Assembly (NCBI GenBank): GCA_937922785.1
Contig: CALAJQ010000021.1
Span: 1-64,000, forward strand
DNA length: 64,000 bases
From: an uncultured Acidimicrobiales bacterium
Lineage (GTDB): Bacteria; Actinomycetota; Acidimicrobiia; Acidimicrobiales; SZUA-35
Direction: 5' to 3'
Numbering within the stretch: position 1 is the stretch's first letter; every line of letters begins with the position of its first letter. Under the pieces are notes generated by a model, which was given only the letters and a program-made list of their open reading frames with translations, searched no databases and had not been told where the DNA came from. Below are positions 42,047 through 50,510 of this stretch, one piece after another. The translations under genes and the position numbers were made by a program.

Positions 42047-42523
42047 TCAGCGAAGTTCAGATTGTGTTGTTGAATTTGAGGGTCCGCGCTCGGAGCCATC
42101 TACATCGATGACATCGCCACGGCGAAAGACTTGGCCAAATCCGCTTGCGGTGCTGAAACTGGGCAGGCGATGGGCGAGGTGGGGTGAGATGAGGCGCCGC
42201 AGCGGGCGGACCTGAAGAACGAGCCCGACGGCTCCACTGACAAAACCTGGCAGAAACAACAACAATGCAGCCAAGAGTTCGATGCCTTTGTCGGCCACTT
42301 CATCTTCGTTGACCTTGCGGCCAGCCGACACTGAACTCAGAGCAGAATTGATAGCCAGGGCACCGCGAGATCTAAGAAGATTCAGTCCAAGTGCTGATAG
42401 GCCAAGGAGAACAAGAATTGTAAGGCCAGCGCCGTAAGCGGCACCAACCTTGATGGCCACCCACAACTCCACGATTGGAGCGATTAGATAGAAAATGGCT
42501 CCCCGAGACAACATGGACTTCAC
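42047..42523 (-). CDS. FxsA family membrane protein
   Basis: 158 residues. Pattern of FxsA: IFYLIAPIVELWVAIKVGAA, GLTILVLLGLSALGLNLLR and LLFLPGFVSGAVGLVLQVRP LRRL, with membrane helices and a polar tail. FxsA was found as a factor that limits phage T7 exclusion; its normal role is unclear. Shares a strand with the MBL-fold gene; divergent from selA with a 49-base gap. Confidence 0.85.
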   Translation of the reverse strand: MKSMLSRGAIFYLIAPIVELWVAIKVGAAYGAGLTILVLLGLSALGLNLLRSRGALAINSALSSVSAGRKVNEDEVADKGIELLAALLLFLPGFVSGAVGLVLQVRPLRRLISPHLAHRLPSFSTASGFGQVFRRGDVIDVDGSERGPSNSTTQSELR

Positions 42524-42572
42524 AGTCTACCGGAGCACTGTTCCCCTTCCCCAGCGACCTATCCTCCTTTAG

Positions 42573-43874
42573 GTGGCCCACCCTCCGTCGGTAGACAAAT
42601 TGGCACGCTCGCTCGCCGTGACTGGCCTCCCTCACCCCCTTCTGGTGGCTGCGGCTCGAGCCGCCATCGCTAGCGCAGGCCCTGGTGACGATGGGGACGC
42701 GATAGAAGCAGCAGCACACAAACACGCCTACCGGCGACAAAGAACAATGCTTCAACCCGTAATCAACGCAACTGGCGTGTTGTTACACACAAACCTGGGC
42801 CGCGCACCGCTTGCTGTTGAGACCAGCGCTGATTTCTTGAACCTCGAGCATGACTTGATCAGTGGAAAGAGAGGCTCACGTCAGGCCGCGGTAGGCGAGT
42901 TGGTTGCTGCCGCCGCAGGAGCCGAGGCGGCCATCGTCGTCAACAACTGTGCCGGTGCGGTGCTTTTGACTTTGGCGGCTCTGGCTGCGGGGAAAGGCGT
43001 CACGGTCGGCCGAGGAGACCTAGTTGAGATTGGTGGAGGGTTCCGAATCCCCGACGTCATGAACCAATCCGGCGCTCGACTGATCGAAGTAGGCACAACC
43101 AACCGAACAAGGCTGGCCGACTATGCGAACGGTGCCGAAGCTGATGGCGATGTTGCGCTATCGATGAGCGTCCACCGCTCCAACTATCGCATCACTGGCT
43201 TCACCGAGGACACCTCTGTTGCCGAGCTAGCAACTCTGGATGCGCCGGTTGTTGCCGACATTGGTTCGGGCTTGTTGGACGCCAGCTGCCCTTGGCTAGA
43301 CGGCCCACCGCCTTCATGGCTTGAAGGGGAACCAGCGGCGCGCCAAACGCTTGCTGAGGGTGCAGCACTTGTGTTGTTCAGTGGCGACAAACTCATGGGT
43401 GGACCCCAAGCCGGAATTATTGCTGGCCGGGCGGACTTAGTGAGCCTGTGTGCAAAACATCCGCTGGCCCGAGCCCTGCGACCAGGTTCGCTGGTACTTA
43501 GCGCAATGCAAGACATCGCACTTTCTTATCTAGCGCGAGATGGCCAGTCCATACCGTTTTGGGCAATGGCGACCGCAAGCGTTGAGTCACTTAGAGGGCG
43601 TGCGGACCAGATCGTCGCAGCTATCGGCGATGACCGCCTAACCGGCACCGATGCTGAGGCAACCCCGGGTGGGGGAACATTGCCCGGGGTCGCGATAGCG
43701 AGCTACGGCCTGAAAGTGGACGGCGATCTCACGAAGTCCCTGCGCGACCAGTCGCTGCCGATCATTGCCCGCGTCGAAGACCAGCAGACGTTCCTTGATC
43801 TCCGGACCGTGCATCCCGACCGCGACGGTGAGATCGAAATGGGCCTTAGGACCGCGCTGGAGCCTGCTAAGTGA
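42573..43874 (+). CDS. selA: L-seryl-tRNA(Sec) selenium transferase
   Basis: 433 residues, GTG start. INATGVLLHTNLGRAPL, SGKRGSRQAAVGELVAAAAGA and VLFSGDKLMGGPQAG (PLP lysine) are typical of SelA. It turns Ser-tRNA(Sec) into Sec-tRNA(Sec) with selenophosphate. The stop overlaps the selB start (GTGA). Shows that the organism makes selenoproteins; selC, selD and a target selenoprotein are not seen in this window. Confidence 0.93.
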   Translation: MAHPPSVDKLARSLAVTGLPHPLLVAAARAAIASAGPGDDGDAIEAAAHKHAYRRQRTMLQPVINATGVLLHTNLGRAPLAVETSADFLNLEHDLISGKRGSRQAAVGELVAAAAGAEAAIVVNNCAGAVLLTLAALAAGKGVTVGRGDLVEIGGGFRIPDVMNQSGARLIEVGTTNRTRLADYANGAEADGDVALSMSVHRSNYRITGFTEDTSVAELATLDAPVVADIGSGLLDASCPWLDGPPPSWLEGEPAARQTLAEGAALVLFSGDKLMGGPQAGIIAGRADLVSLCAKHPLARALRPGSLVLSAMQDIALSYLARDGQSIPFWAMATASVESLRGRADQIVAAIGDDRLTGTDAEATPGGGTLPGVAIASYGLKVDGDLTKSLRDQSLPIIARVEDQQTFLDLRTVHPDRDGEIEMGLRTALEPAK

Positions 43875-45589
43875 CAGTTATTGCCACCAGCGGCCACGTT
43901 GATCACGGCAAGTCGACATTGGTCCGGGCACTCACCGGAACCGACCCGGACCGACTGGCTGAGGAAAAGGCCCGGGGCCTAACGATCGACCTCGGGTTTG
44001 CGGGAATGACGTTGCCCGACGGCACGAAGCTGTCCTTCATCGACGTTCCGGGCCACATCAAGTTTCTTCGCAACATGCTGGCCGGAGTAGGCGGAGTCGA
44101 AGCAACCCTGTTTGTAGTGTCAGCGGTTGAAGGCTGGAAGCCTCAAAGCGAGGAACATCTGCGGATATTGAACCTACTGGGAATCGAACGCGGTGTTGTC
44201 GCTCTGACGATGGCCGATCTTGTTGATGACGAACTGCTTGAACTTGCTGAGCTAGATGTTGCCGAGCACGTAGAGGGGACGTTTCTGGCCGATGCTCCAA
44301 TTATTGGCGTGTCTTCGATAACCAAGCTTGGTTTAGACGATCTCACTAAAGCTCTCTCCGACTTGGTGTCAGAGATGGGGCCGCCGACTGACAACAACAA
44401 GCCGAGATTGTGGGTCGATAGGGCCTTCTCGGCCGCTGGTTCTGGAACGGTGGTAACCGGCACGCTCGTAGGCGGTTCGCTCTCGGCAGGCTCGGAGGTC
44501 AACGTCGGCGCCCGATCCCAGACCGTTCGAATACGGGCCTTGCAGAACCACAATCAGGAAATTCCCAAAGTCGGTCCTGGCAATCGAGTCGCGGTCAACC
44601 TGACAGGCATCAGCCATTCTGAAATTGGCAGAGGTGACGTCTTAGTCAATGCCTCTAGCTGGCACTACACCTCCATAATCGACGCCGAGCTTGAGGTGCT
44701 TGCATCACTGGACCACGACGTAACTAGGCGGGGTGCCTATGCCGCATACATTGGTTCGGCCGAATTCAACATCCGGTTGCGTGTCCTCGGCGACGGCAGG
44801 CTCGGACCCGGAGAGACCGGTGCAGTGCGTATGTATCTAGAGCGACCCTTGCCCGCCTCTGTTGGCGATCGCTTTGTTCTACGTGAACATGGACGCGATG
44901 AAACCGTTGGCGGTGGACGATTTCTCGATATCGACCCGACGGTCACTGCGTCCAAGGCAATGCCTGACTCAGATCCGTTGAGGATGGTGGCAGAGCGAGG
45001 TTGGATAACGGTCGATCACCTCGAAAAGATCAGCGGCCAGAGGCTCGAACCAACCGTTGGCAACTGGGTTGTCGACCCCGAAGCCTTGGCGCTTACTACT
45101 GCCGAAGTCACCGCAGCCCTTGACGCTGCAGGCGCCCTGGGACTTGACGTTGCTGGACTGGATAACAAACAGCGAGCGGTGCTGGAGTCTTTCGAAGGAA
45201 TCAACATCGTCAATGGACTGGCCACGATGGGCGAAGTTGTTGACCCCTTCGCTGACCATCAGTACATCGCAGAACTAAACGCCTCGCCCTTCAGACCGCC
45301 CAATGCTGACAATCACAATCGTGCGGAGATTCGCGAACTTGTGCGACGCAAGCTGATTGTGGAGTCAGAAGGATTGTTCTTTTCCGCCAAGGCCATCGAA
45401 GACGCTGCCCAGGACATCGCAACACTGCTAAGGCAACAGCCCGAGGGATTCACGGTTTCTGACGCCCGCGACATTTTCGATACTTCCCGCAAGTTCGTTT
45501 TGCCGCTGCTGAACTACATGGATCGCAACGGCATAACTCGCAGGCGCGATGACCTCCGTATCGCTGGCCCCAGACTTCCCCAGCCTTAA
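43871..45589 (+). CDS. selB: Selenocysteine-specific elongation factor
   Basis: 572 residues, GTG start. G domain: GHVDHGKSTLVRALTGTDPD (G1), GLTIDLGFAGM (G2), FIDVPGHIKFLRNMLAG (G3). EF-Tu-like domains 2 and 3 follow, then C-terminal winged helices (ELVRRKLIVESEGLFFSAKA, LPLLNYMDRNGITRRRDDL) that bind the SECIS hairpin of selenoprotein mRNA. Slightly short for the family, with compact C-terminal part. Operon with selA. Confidence 0.94.
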   Translation: MTVIATSGHVDHGKSTLVRALTGTDPDRLAEEKARGLTIDLGFAGMTLPDGTKLSFIDVPGHIKFLRNMLAGVGGVEATLFVVSAVEGWKPQSEEHLRILNLLGIERGVVALTMADLVDDELLELAELDVAEHVEGTFLADAPIIGVSSITKLGLDDLTKALSDLVSEMGPPTDNNKPRLWVDRAFSAAGSGTVVTGTLVGGSLSAGSEVNVGARSQTVRIRALQNHNQEIPKVGPGNRVAVNLTGISHSEIGRGDVLVNASSWHYTSIIDAELEVLASLDHDVTRRGAYAAYIGSAEFNIRLRVLGDGRLGPGETGAVRMYLERPLPASVGDRFVLREHGRDETVGGGRFLDIDPTVTASKAMPDSDPLRMVAERGWITVDHLEKISGQRLEPTVGNWVVDPEALALTTAEVTAALDAAGALGLDVAGLDNKQRAVLESFEGINIVNGLATMGEVVDPFADHQYIAELNASPFRPPNADNHNRAEIRELVRRKLIVESEGLFFSAKAIEDAAQDIATLLRQQPEGFTVSDARDIFDTSRKFVLPLLNYMDRNGITRRRDDLRIAGPRLPQP

Positions 45590-45604
45590 TTGGCGCGGTG
45601 CAGC

Positions 45605-45868
45605 CTAGTTAGAGCGGTGCAAGAGGTCTCGGCGTTCGTGTTCGTTGAGTCCGCCCCATATGCCATGCTGCTCTCCCACAGTCATGGCGTATTCCAAGCA
45701 AGTCTCCTGAACTGAGCACGATTGGCAGATCTCTCTCGCACGTGCCTCTCGCCCACGTTTCTCTGCTCTGCGCTCAAGTTGAGACGGGGGAAAGAAGATT
45801 GCCTGATGTGGCCCTCTGCATGCTGCACCCCGCTGCCAGATCTTTGGATCTAGTGATATTCCTGACAT
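45605..45868 (-). CDS. WhiB-family iron-sulphur regulator
   Basis: 87 residues from ATG at 45868, with AGGGGG upstream; the frame is open further but the domain starts here. Four cysteines: ACRGPH and ICQSCSVQETCLEYA, then the G-[VI]-W-G-G turn (EQHGIWGGLNEHERR). Binds a [4Fe-4S] cluster sensitive to O2 or NO and regulates transcription; found only in actinobacteria and their phages. Near two ArsA-like ATPases, as whiB4 is near Rv3679-Rv3680 in mycobacteria. Confidence 0.93.
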   Translation of the reverse strand: MSGISLDPKIWQRGAACRGPHQAIFFPPSQLERRAEKRGREARAREICQSCSVQETCLEYAMTVGEQHGIWGGLNEHERRDLLHRSN

Positions 45869-45983
45869 TGACTTGCCCCCTGGGAAGCCAATTTCTGGCC
45901 CCATTGCCGCAGCTCCCCAAGGGGACACTATTGCGGTGTGACTAATTTAACAAGAGGCAAAATGTCACTACTAAAACAGCGGC

Positions 45984-47243
45984 CTAAATCGGTTCGACAA
46001 CCAGGGTCACTTGATCGACTCCCACGACGCGCGCAGCCTGACCGACTCCGACGCCAGTTTCGGACTTGGCGGGCCAGGCCGCACCCAGGATTTGTACAGA
46101 TCCTTCGGCCCCGATTGCTGACAGTGCCTCGCCATCTTTGCCTACCAGCCATTTGCGACCAATCACCGGTGAAGAGAATCGGGTTCGAACCATCGTTGGC
46201 ATCCCGATATAGGCATACAGAGCAGCGCCAACAATACCTGTGGCGCCTGTAACCCAACTCATAGTCACCCCATCCCAAATGAAGAAGGTTCCCAGAATGA
46301 ATAGCGCTAGGCCCAAGATTGTGTACGCCCGCGGCAAATTCACCTGAATATCAACTGCCATTGCGATGACGCCCAGGACGATCAGCACAACGCCAAGTGT
46401 CCGGAAAGGCAATGTGTTCAGCCCATAACAGCCAAACGCCAGACAGAACGCTCCGATCAGGCCTGCGATACCGACACCGGCAGTAAAGAGCTCGAACACA
46501 AGTAGACCAAGACCGCCAATTAGCAGCAGGTAAGTAACTTCAGGAGAAGCCATTGTGTGGAAGAACTGTGACGTCAGCGGTAGCTGGATGAATCTGGCGG
46601 CCTCAGGGGCGCTGGCATCAAATCCCTCTAGCGAGGTCAGGAACAGCGGGATCGTTGCCACCTGTTCAATTGGGCTTATCGCGCTATCAGCCGCGGTAGC
46701 GGGGGTGATACCAGCCGCTATCGCTTCGTTGGCATCGATGCTGAAAGTCTCAAGACGGGTTGTTGCATCACCAAAAGCAGGCGGGAAAGAGTCGGGAAGA
46801 CGGGCCGGACCGGTCTCGCCAATTCTCGAGCCGGGCGAGACTCCAACAACGTCGACTACGCCTAGCAGTTCACCTGCACCACCTAGCGCAAAGCCAGTGG
46901 GGCCAACCCAAATCGCAGTCTGAACGGGTGAGTCTTTAAGCCTGGTTGCGAGCTCGAGATACTTGTCGTCGTCGAGCACGGACCCCAGCGAGTCCATCTG
47001 CAAAACAAAGGCCAGTACGTTGTCTGCCTCGGCTCGGTCCAGTTCGGTAAGAATCAGGTCCGAAATGACTGGATCGATTAGGCCAGCGACTTCGATGATT
47101 CGGGTCTGCTGAGAGGGGTCGGCATTTTCTGTTTGAGCTGAATCGGTTTGGGCGGCGACGGGTCCGATTCCTGCAATCAGCAGGAAGACAAAGGCGAGCG
47201 CCAACGTGAGTGTGCGTGGAATTTTCTGACTACTTCGTTGCAT
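45984..47243 (-). CDS. NfeD-family membrane protein with ClpP-like N-terminal domain
   Basis: 419 residues. Signal peptide to about residue 31 (LALAFVFLLIAGIGPVAAQ). Residues 45-200 resemble the ClpP-class serine protease domain of long NfeD proteins, but at the usual catalytic serine I read GPTGFALGGAGE, so activity is doubtful. Four or so membrane helices (TYLLLIGGLGLLVFELF ... GIAGLIGAFCLAFG) and a C-terminal OB-like domain (VGKDGEALSAIGAEGSVQIL) follow. Usually partnered with a stomatin, which is absent here. The first 28 bases overlap, antisense, the start of an arsA-like remnant. Confidence 0.8.
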   Translation of the reverse strand: MQRSSQKIPRTLTLALAFVFLLIAGIGPVAAQTDSAQTENADPSQQTRIIEVAGLIDPVISDLILTELDRAEADNVLAFVLQMDSLGSVLDDDKYLELATRLKDSPVQTAIWVGPTGFALGGAGELLGVVDVVGVSPGSRIGETGPARLPDSFPPAFGDATTRLETFSIDANEAIAAGITPATAADSAISPIEQVATIPLFLTSLEGFDASAPEAARFIQLPLTSQFFHTMASPEVTYLLLIGGLGLLVFELFTAGVGIAGLIGAFCLAFGCYGLNTLPFRTLGVVLIVLGVIAMAVDIQVNLPRAYTILGLALFILGTFFIWDGVTMSWVTGATGIVGAALYAYIGMPTMVRTRFSSPVIGRKWLVGKDGEALSAIGAEGSVQILGAAWPAKSETGVGVGQAARVVGVDQVTLVVEPI

Positions 47244-47374
47244 CGAAGATCCTGATCATGGCTTGCAGGAGCGGGGTGGGCAAGACCACGGTAGGCGCAT
47301 CTTTGGCTCTTGCGGCTGGTCGGGCGGGACTAGATGTTCTCCTAGTCGAACTTGACGGGCGAGCACAGCTGTGA
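47161..47374. repeat. Diverged direct repeat, left copy (nfeD 5' end plus arsA 5' end)
   Basis: Matches 47998-48211 with a constant offset of 837 bases; in the 63 bases from 47201, 58 are identical. Some similarity continues to about 47140. The copy contains the true start of nfeD and a truncated arsA start. Confidence 0.85.
47216..47374 (+). pseudogene. Truncated copy of the ArsA-like ATPase 5' end
   Basis: GTG at 47216 reads SDYFVASKILIMACRSGVGK, TTVGASLALAAGRAGLDVLL and VELDGRAQL, then TGA. It parallels the first 50 codons of the gene at 48053, with the P-loop altered from GKGGVGKTT to CRSGVGKTT. The frame is undamaged up to the stop, but the remainder of the ATPase is missing. Confidence 0.7.
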
Positions 47375-47540
47375 CAAACATCCTAGTCCTTGTGGAGACT
47401 CGGGTGCTCCTCTGTTGATGCCTACGCAGATACATGAATCATCCTATTTGCACTAGAATTTACCATTATGTACCGTCACCGACATCTTAGGTGCGGGCCT
47501 TCAAGATCTGAAATCACCGGCACCTTTGGCGGAAGAACAG

Positions 47541-47909
47541 ATGATGAAAAATATTGTTATCAAATTGGTGGTAGTTGCGGGACTACTCGTAGGCACTATG
47601 GCTGTGTTTGAAGTTGTACAACCACCGGCGCCAGCCGAGGCGGCGACATCGTGCAACTGGTACTCATGGGGCGTCACGTGCACTGAAACCAAAGTCGTGT
47701 CCAGAAACTGTCCTAAAACCGTGTACGAACCGCTGATCGTTCCAGTGTCGACTGCGGTTTGGACCTGGGTGGCCAAGGTGTCGAAGTGGGTAGCTCCGTC
47801 GATTTCGGGTTGGGCGACAGTGATGCGAGCAGCGACGAAGTGGTACGCATGTAATTATGTGGTCACTCGTTCCTGCACAAATACCCAGAGAATCATGTGT
47901 ACACCCTAG
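47541..47909 (+). CDS. Cysteine-rich secreted small protein
   Basis: 122 residues from the ATG at 47541 (or 47544), with GGAAG upstream. Signal peptide of about 35 residues (NIVIKLVVVAGLLVGTMAVF ... PAEA). The mature part of roughly 88 residues has six cysteines (ATSC, GVTC, SRNC, WYAC, TRSC, RIMC) and is rich in Trp and Val, consistent with a disulphide-stabilised exported protein. Not recognised. It sits between the two copies of the duplicated nfeD/arsA region and is followed by a strong hairpin. Confidence 0.65.
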   Translation: MMKNIVIKLVVVAGLLVGTMAVFEVVQPPAPAEAATSCNWYSWGVTCTETKVVSRNCPKTVYEPLIVPVSTAVWTWVAKVSKWVAPSISGWATVMRAATKWYACNYVVTRSCTNTQRIMCTP

Positions 47910-47922
47910 GTAGCGAATATTC

Positions 47923-47967
47923 GGCTGAAGCACCCAGGTTTATGACTTGTGCTTGGGTGCTTCAGCC
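47923..47967. terminator. Strong hairpin after the cysteine-rich gene
   Basis: Perfect 14-bp stem, GGCTGAAGCACCCA (47923-47936) with its complement at 47954-47967, 17-base loop. No T-run, but position fits termination. The stop codon of the nfeD remnant lies in the loop. Confidence 0.65.
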
Positions 47968-48080
47968 GCCGGTAGCCGAGTCCGTCTGGGCGCATCCAAT
48001 CCAACTCCTGCGATCAGCATGAAAACAAGGGCGAGCGCTAACGTGAGTGTGCGTGGAAATTTCTGACTACTTCGGTGCAT
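47940..48080 (-). pseudogene. Truncated copy of the NfeD 5' end
   Basis: ATG at 48080 reads MHRSSQKFPRTLTLALALVF, nearly the NfeD signal peptide, then shifts out of the NfeD frame (homologous AQTDSA is present one frame over) and stops after 46 codons. It is the mirror of the truncated arsA in the other repeat copy. It could still be translated as a small exported peptide. Confidence 0.65.
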
Positions 48081-48211
48081 CGAAGATACTGATCGTGGCT
48101 GGCAAAGGCGGAGTGGGCAAGACAACGGTAGGCGCATCTCTAGCTCTTGCGGCCGGGCGGGCGGGACTAGATGTTCTGCTAATCGAACTTGACGGTCGAC
48201 CCCAGATCGCA
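47998..48211. repeat. Diverged direct repeat, right copy
   Basis: Counterpart of 47161-47374. Here the arsA side is the functional one and the nfeD side is truncated, the reverse of the left copy. Confidence 0.85.
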
Positions 48212-48952
48212 AATGCATTCTCAGCTGAACCACTCGGCTACAACGACACCGTCCTTTGGTCAGACCCTGAGGGTGGAAATGGTCAGGTTCGAGGCCGCAG
48301 AATCACCCCAGATGAAGCCTTGCTCGACTACCTGAGAGACAAGGGACTCGACAAAATCGGGGCCCGACTCATTAAGACCGGAGCCCTTGAAGTGGTAGCC
48401 ACCACTACTCCCGGCATTCAGGATTTGCTTCTGATTGGAAACATTGGCCATCTGGAACGGACTAACGCAGCGGATGTGATCATTGTGGACGCACCGGCGG
48501 CAGGTCATGCGCTGACGTTCCTCAAAAGCGCCCAAGGTGTCTCAGAATCCCTAAGTGGGGTTGGGCCTCTGCAGGATCAGTCTCAAGCAGTTCTGGAAAT
48601 GCTGTCGGATGGAGCTCGGAGCCGGGTTCTGCTGACCACGCTGGCCGAAGAGACCCCAGTGAACGAGGCCATCGAAACTGCGTTCAGCCTTGAGGACGAA
48701 GTTGGCGTAACTCTTGCCCCTGTAGTGGTGAACGCGAGATGGCCTGAGGTCAAAGGACTTAAGCGAGGAACCAATGCCGCCAACTTCAGACTGGATAAAA
48801 CCGATCGGCAGCGGGCCGAAGCAGTAAGGCTGGCCGAAGAATTACCACTTCCTCAGCTAACGCTCCCCTTCCTCTTCAGTACCGACCTAGGCCTCGCCGA
48901 GCTTGAGATACTGGCTGGAGAACTGGCAAAAGAGATCGAGAAATTGCCATGA
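48053..48952 (+). CDS. ArsA/Get3-like ATPase, first of a pair
   Basis: 299 residues from GTG at 48053 (GTG at 48047 possible). Deviant Walker A: KILIVAGKGGVGKTTVGASL at residues 10-29, then VLLIELDGRPQIANAFS (switch region) and VIIVDAPAAGHALTFLKS. Forms a pair with the next gene, as Rv3679 and Rv3680 do in Mycobacterium tuberculosis, where such ATPases sit at the membrane. The stop overlaps the next start (ATGA). The start overlaps the nfeD remnant antisense. Confidence 0.88.
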   Translation: MEISDYFGASKILIVAGKGGVGKTTVGASLALAAGRAGLDVLLIELDGRPQIANAFSAEPLGYNDTVLWSDPEGGNGQVRGRRITPDEALLDYLRDKGLDKIGARLIKTGALEVVATTTPGIQDLLLIGNIGHLERTNAADVIIVDAPAAGHALTFLKSAQGVSESLSGVGPLQDQSQAVLEMLSDGARSRVLLTTLAEETPVNEAIETAFSLEDEVGVTLAPVVVNARWPEVKGLKRGTNAANFRLDKTDRQRAEAVRLAEELPLPQLTLPFLFSTDLGLAELEILAGELAKEIEKLP

Positions 48953-49974
48953 GCGAAATCGACGACTTCATCAACGATCACGAGGTTGTCATCTGCCTTG
49001 GGGCCGGCGGAGTCGGAAAGACAACCACCGCTGCTGCACTGGCCATACGCGCCGCCCAAATCGGGCGCCGGGTTGTGGTGTTGACTATCGATCCGGCCCG
49101 TCGCCTGGCCGATGCCATGGGCCTGTCAGGCGAATTCGGCAACGAACCGGTGCTTGTGCCGGGACCTTGGAAAGGTCGACTTTGGGCGGCAATGCTGGAC
49201 TCTAAGGAGACTCTCGATGATCTTGTGATCTCCAATGCCCCGGACCAGAAGCAAGCCGACTCAATTTTGGCTAACAAGCTCTATGTGAATATCAGCTCCA
49301 CTTTGGGGGGCACGCAGGAATATATGGCGTCGGAGCGTCTGCTCCAGCTACACATCGACCCGCAGTTTGATCTTGTAGTTCTAGACACGCCGCCGTCCAA
49401 GCACGCATTCGACTTCCTTGACTCGCCGGGGCGGCTCAACCGGTTCTTTGACCATCCGCTTTATCGCAGCGTGTTGATGCCACGTAAGGGAGTCCTTCGA
49501 GCTGTCAATCTCGCAACCCAACAGGCGTTCAAAACTATCGGCCAAGTGGTTGGCGCCTCGTTAGTGACCGACGCCGTTGAGTTCTTCGCGGCTTTTGACG
49601 GGATGGATGAAGGGTTTGCCGAGCGAGCTTCTGAAACCGCTCAGCTGCTCCAAGCCGAAGTAACTGGTTATGCGGTAGTTACGTCCCCAAGGGTCGAGGC
49701 ACTTAGCGAATCGAAATGGATCATTTCTAGGCTCGGCAAGCGCCGGATAAAACCCTCGGTCGTTCTCGTTAACCGACGACACTTGTTTAGCAACAACCCA
49801 GACCTCAAGCCCTCCTCACCCGAGGCACAGAACCTTGCCGATCTGGTGAAATTGTCTGACTCTGAAGCGGCCGGGATTGCCGAATTCAACAAGGACTTCA
49901 ACTTTGAGCTAGTGGAGATACCTGAACAGGCAATACCCGTGGCGGACCTGTCTGGCCTCGACCTATTTAGCTAG
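48949..49974 (+). CDS. ArsA/Get3-like ATPase, second of a pair
   Basis: 341 residues, ATG start overlapping the upstream stop. Walker A variant VICLGAGGVGKTTTAAALAI near residue 15, LTIDPARRLADAMGL and FDLVVLDTPPSKHAFDFLDS. Likely forms a heterodimer with the preceding ATPase. Both may handle membrane proteins or envelope stress; the exact substrate is unknown. Members of this actinobacterial pair lack obvious arsenite-binding cysteines. Confidence 0.88.
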   Translation: MSEIDDFINDHEVVICLGAGGVGKTTTAAALAIRAAQIGRRVVVLTIDPARRLADAMGLSGEFGNEPVLVPGPWKGRLWAAMLDSKETLDDLVISNAPDQKQADSILANKLYVNISSTLGGTQEYMASERLLQLHIDPQFDLVVLDTPPSKHAFDFLDSPGRLNRFFDHPLYRSVLMPRKGVLRAVNLATQQAFKTIGQVVGASLVTDAVEFFAAFDGMDEGFAERASETAQLLQAEVTGYAVVTSPRVEALSESKWIISRLGKRRIKPSVVLVNRRHLFSNNPDLKPSSPEAQNLADLVKLSDSEAAGIAEFNKDFNFELVEIPEQAIPVADLSGLDLFS

Positions 49975-50023
49975 CGACCAGGTGCGGCAAGAGAGCGTCG
50001 GGCAATAGCAGCGTCGGGCAATT

Positions 50024-50368
50024 TCAGTCGGCCGGATCGTCTAGGGCCTCTTCAGCCTCTTCGAGAGTCTCAGCTACCGGCACAATGCGATCAAACCCGG
50101 TTGTGTGAAGTAAACGAGTCAACTGGGGCTTGTTACAGACAACAGCAACTGCCCCATCTGCCTCTCGAGCCCGACGAATACCGCCAATAAGGGCACCGAG
50201 GCCGGCGGAGTCCATGAACGGGACCTCAGACAGGTCGATCAGCAACCTGGGCTTGCCAGCAAGAGAGGACAAAGCCTCTCTAAAAGCACCTACTGTGTAT
50301 GCGTCTAGCTCGCCTGACGGCTTACACATTGTGTACGAATCAGTTTCTTCAATATGAACTTCCAGCAT
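50024..50368 (-). CDS. STAS-domain anti-anti-sigma factor
   Basis: 114 residues. PSGELDAYTVGAFREALSSL and LLIDLSEVPFMDSAGLGALI are typical of SpoIIAA/RsbV-type STAS proteins; Ser in MDSAGLG is the phosphorylation site used in partner switching. No anti-sigma kinase is adjacent, so its partner lies elsewhere. ATG start. Divergent from the receiver-domain gene. Confidence 0.88.
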   Translation of the reverse strand: MLEVHIEETDSYTMCKPSGELDAYTVGAFREALSSLAGKPRLLIDLSEVPFMDSAGLGALIGGIRRAREADGAVAVVCNKPQLTRLLHTTGFDRIVPVAETLEEAEEALDDPAD

Positions 50369-50510
50369 GGCTGAAACCTCCTACGCATGTTCGCGGTTGA
50401 ACACGCAATTCATTGATGGTAGCCGGATAACGAATCGGCCCGCAGCCCAGTTCCCAGAACTGGTATTTAGGAGCCACAGAACTCTCTGCTTCAGGAGCTA
50501 ACCTTGCCTG

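Noticed and set aside
46170-46195. GGTTCGAACC, resembling a tRNA T-loop
   Set aside because: It lies inside the nfeD coding frame, and no acceptor or anticodon stem fits around it.
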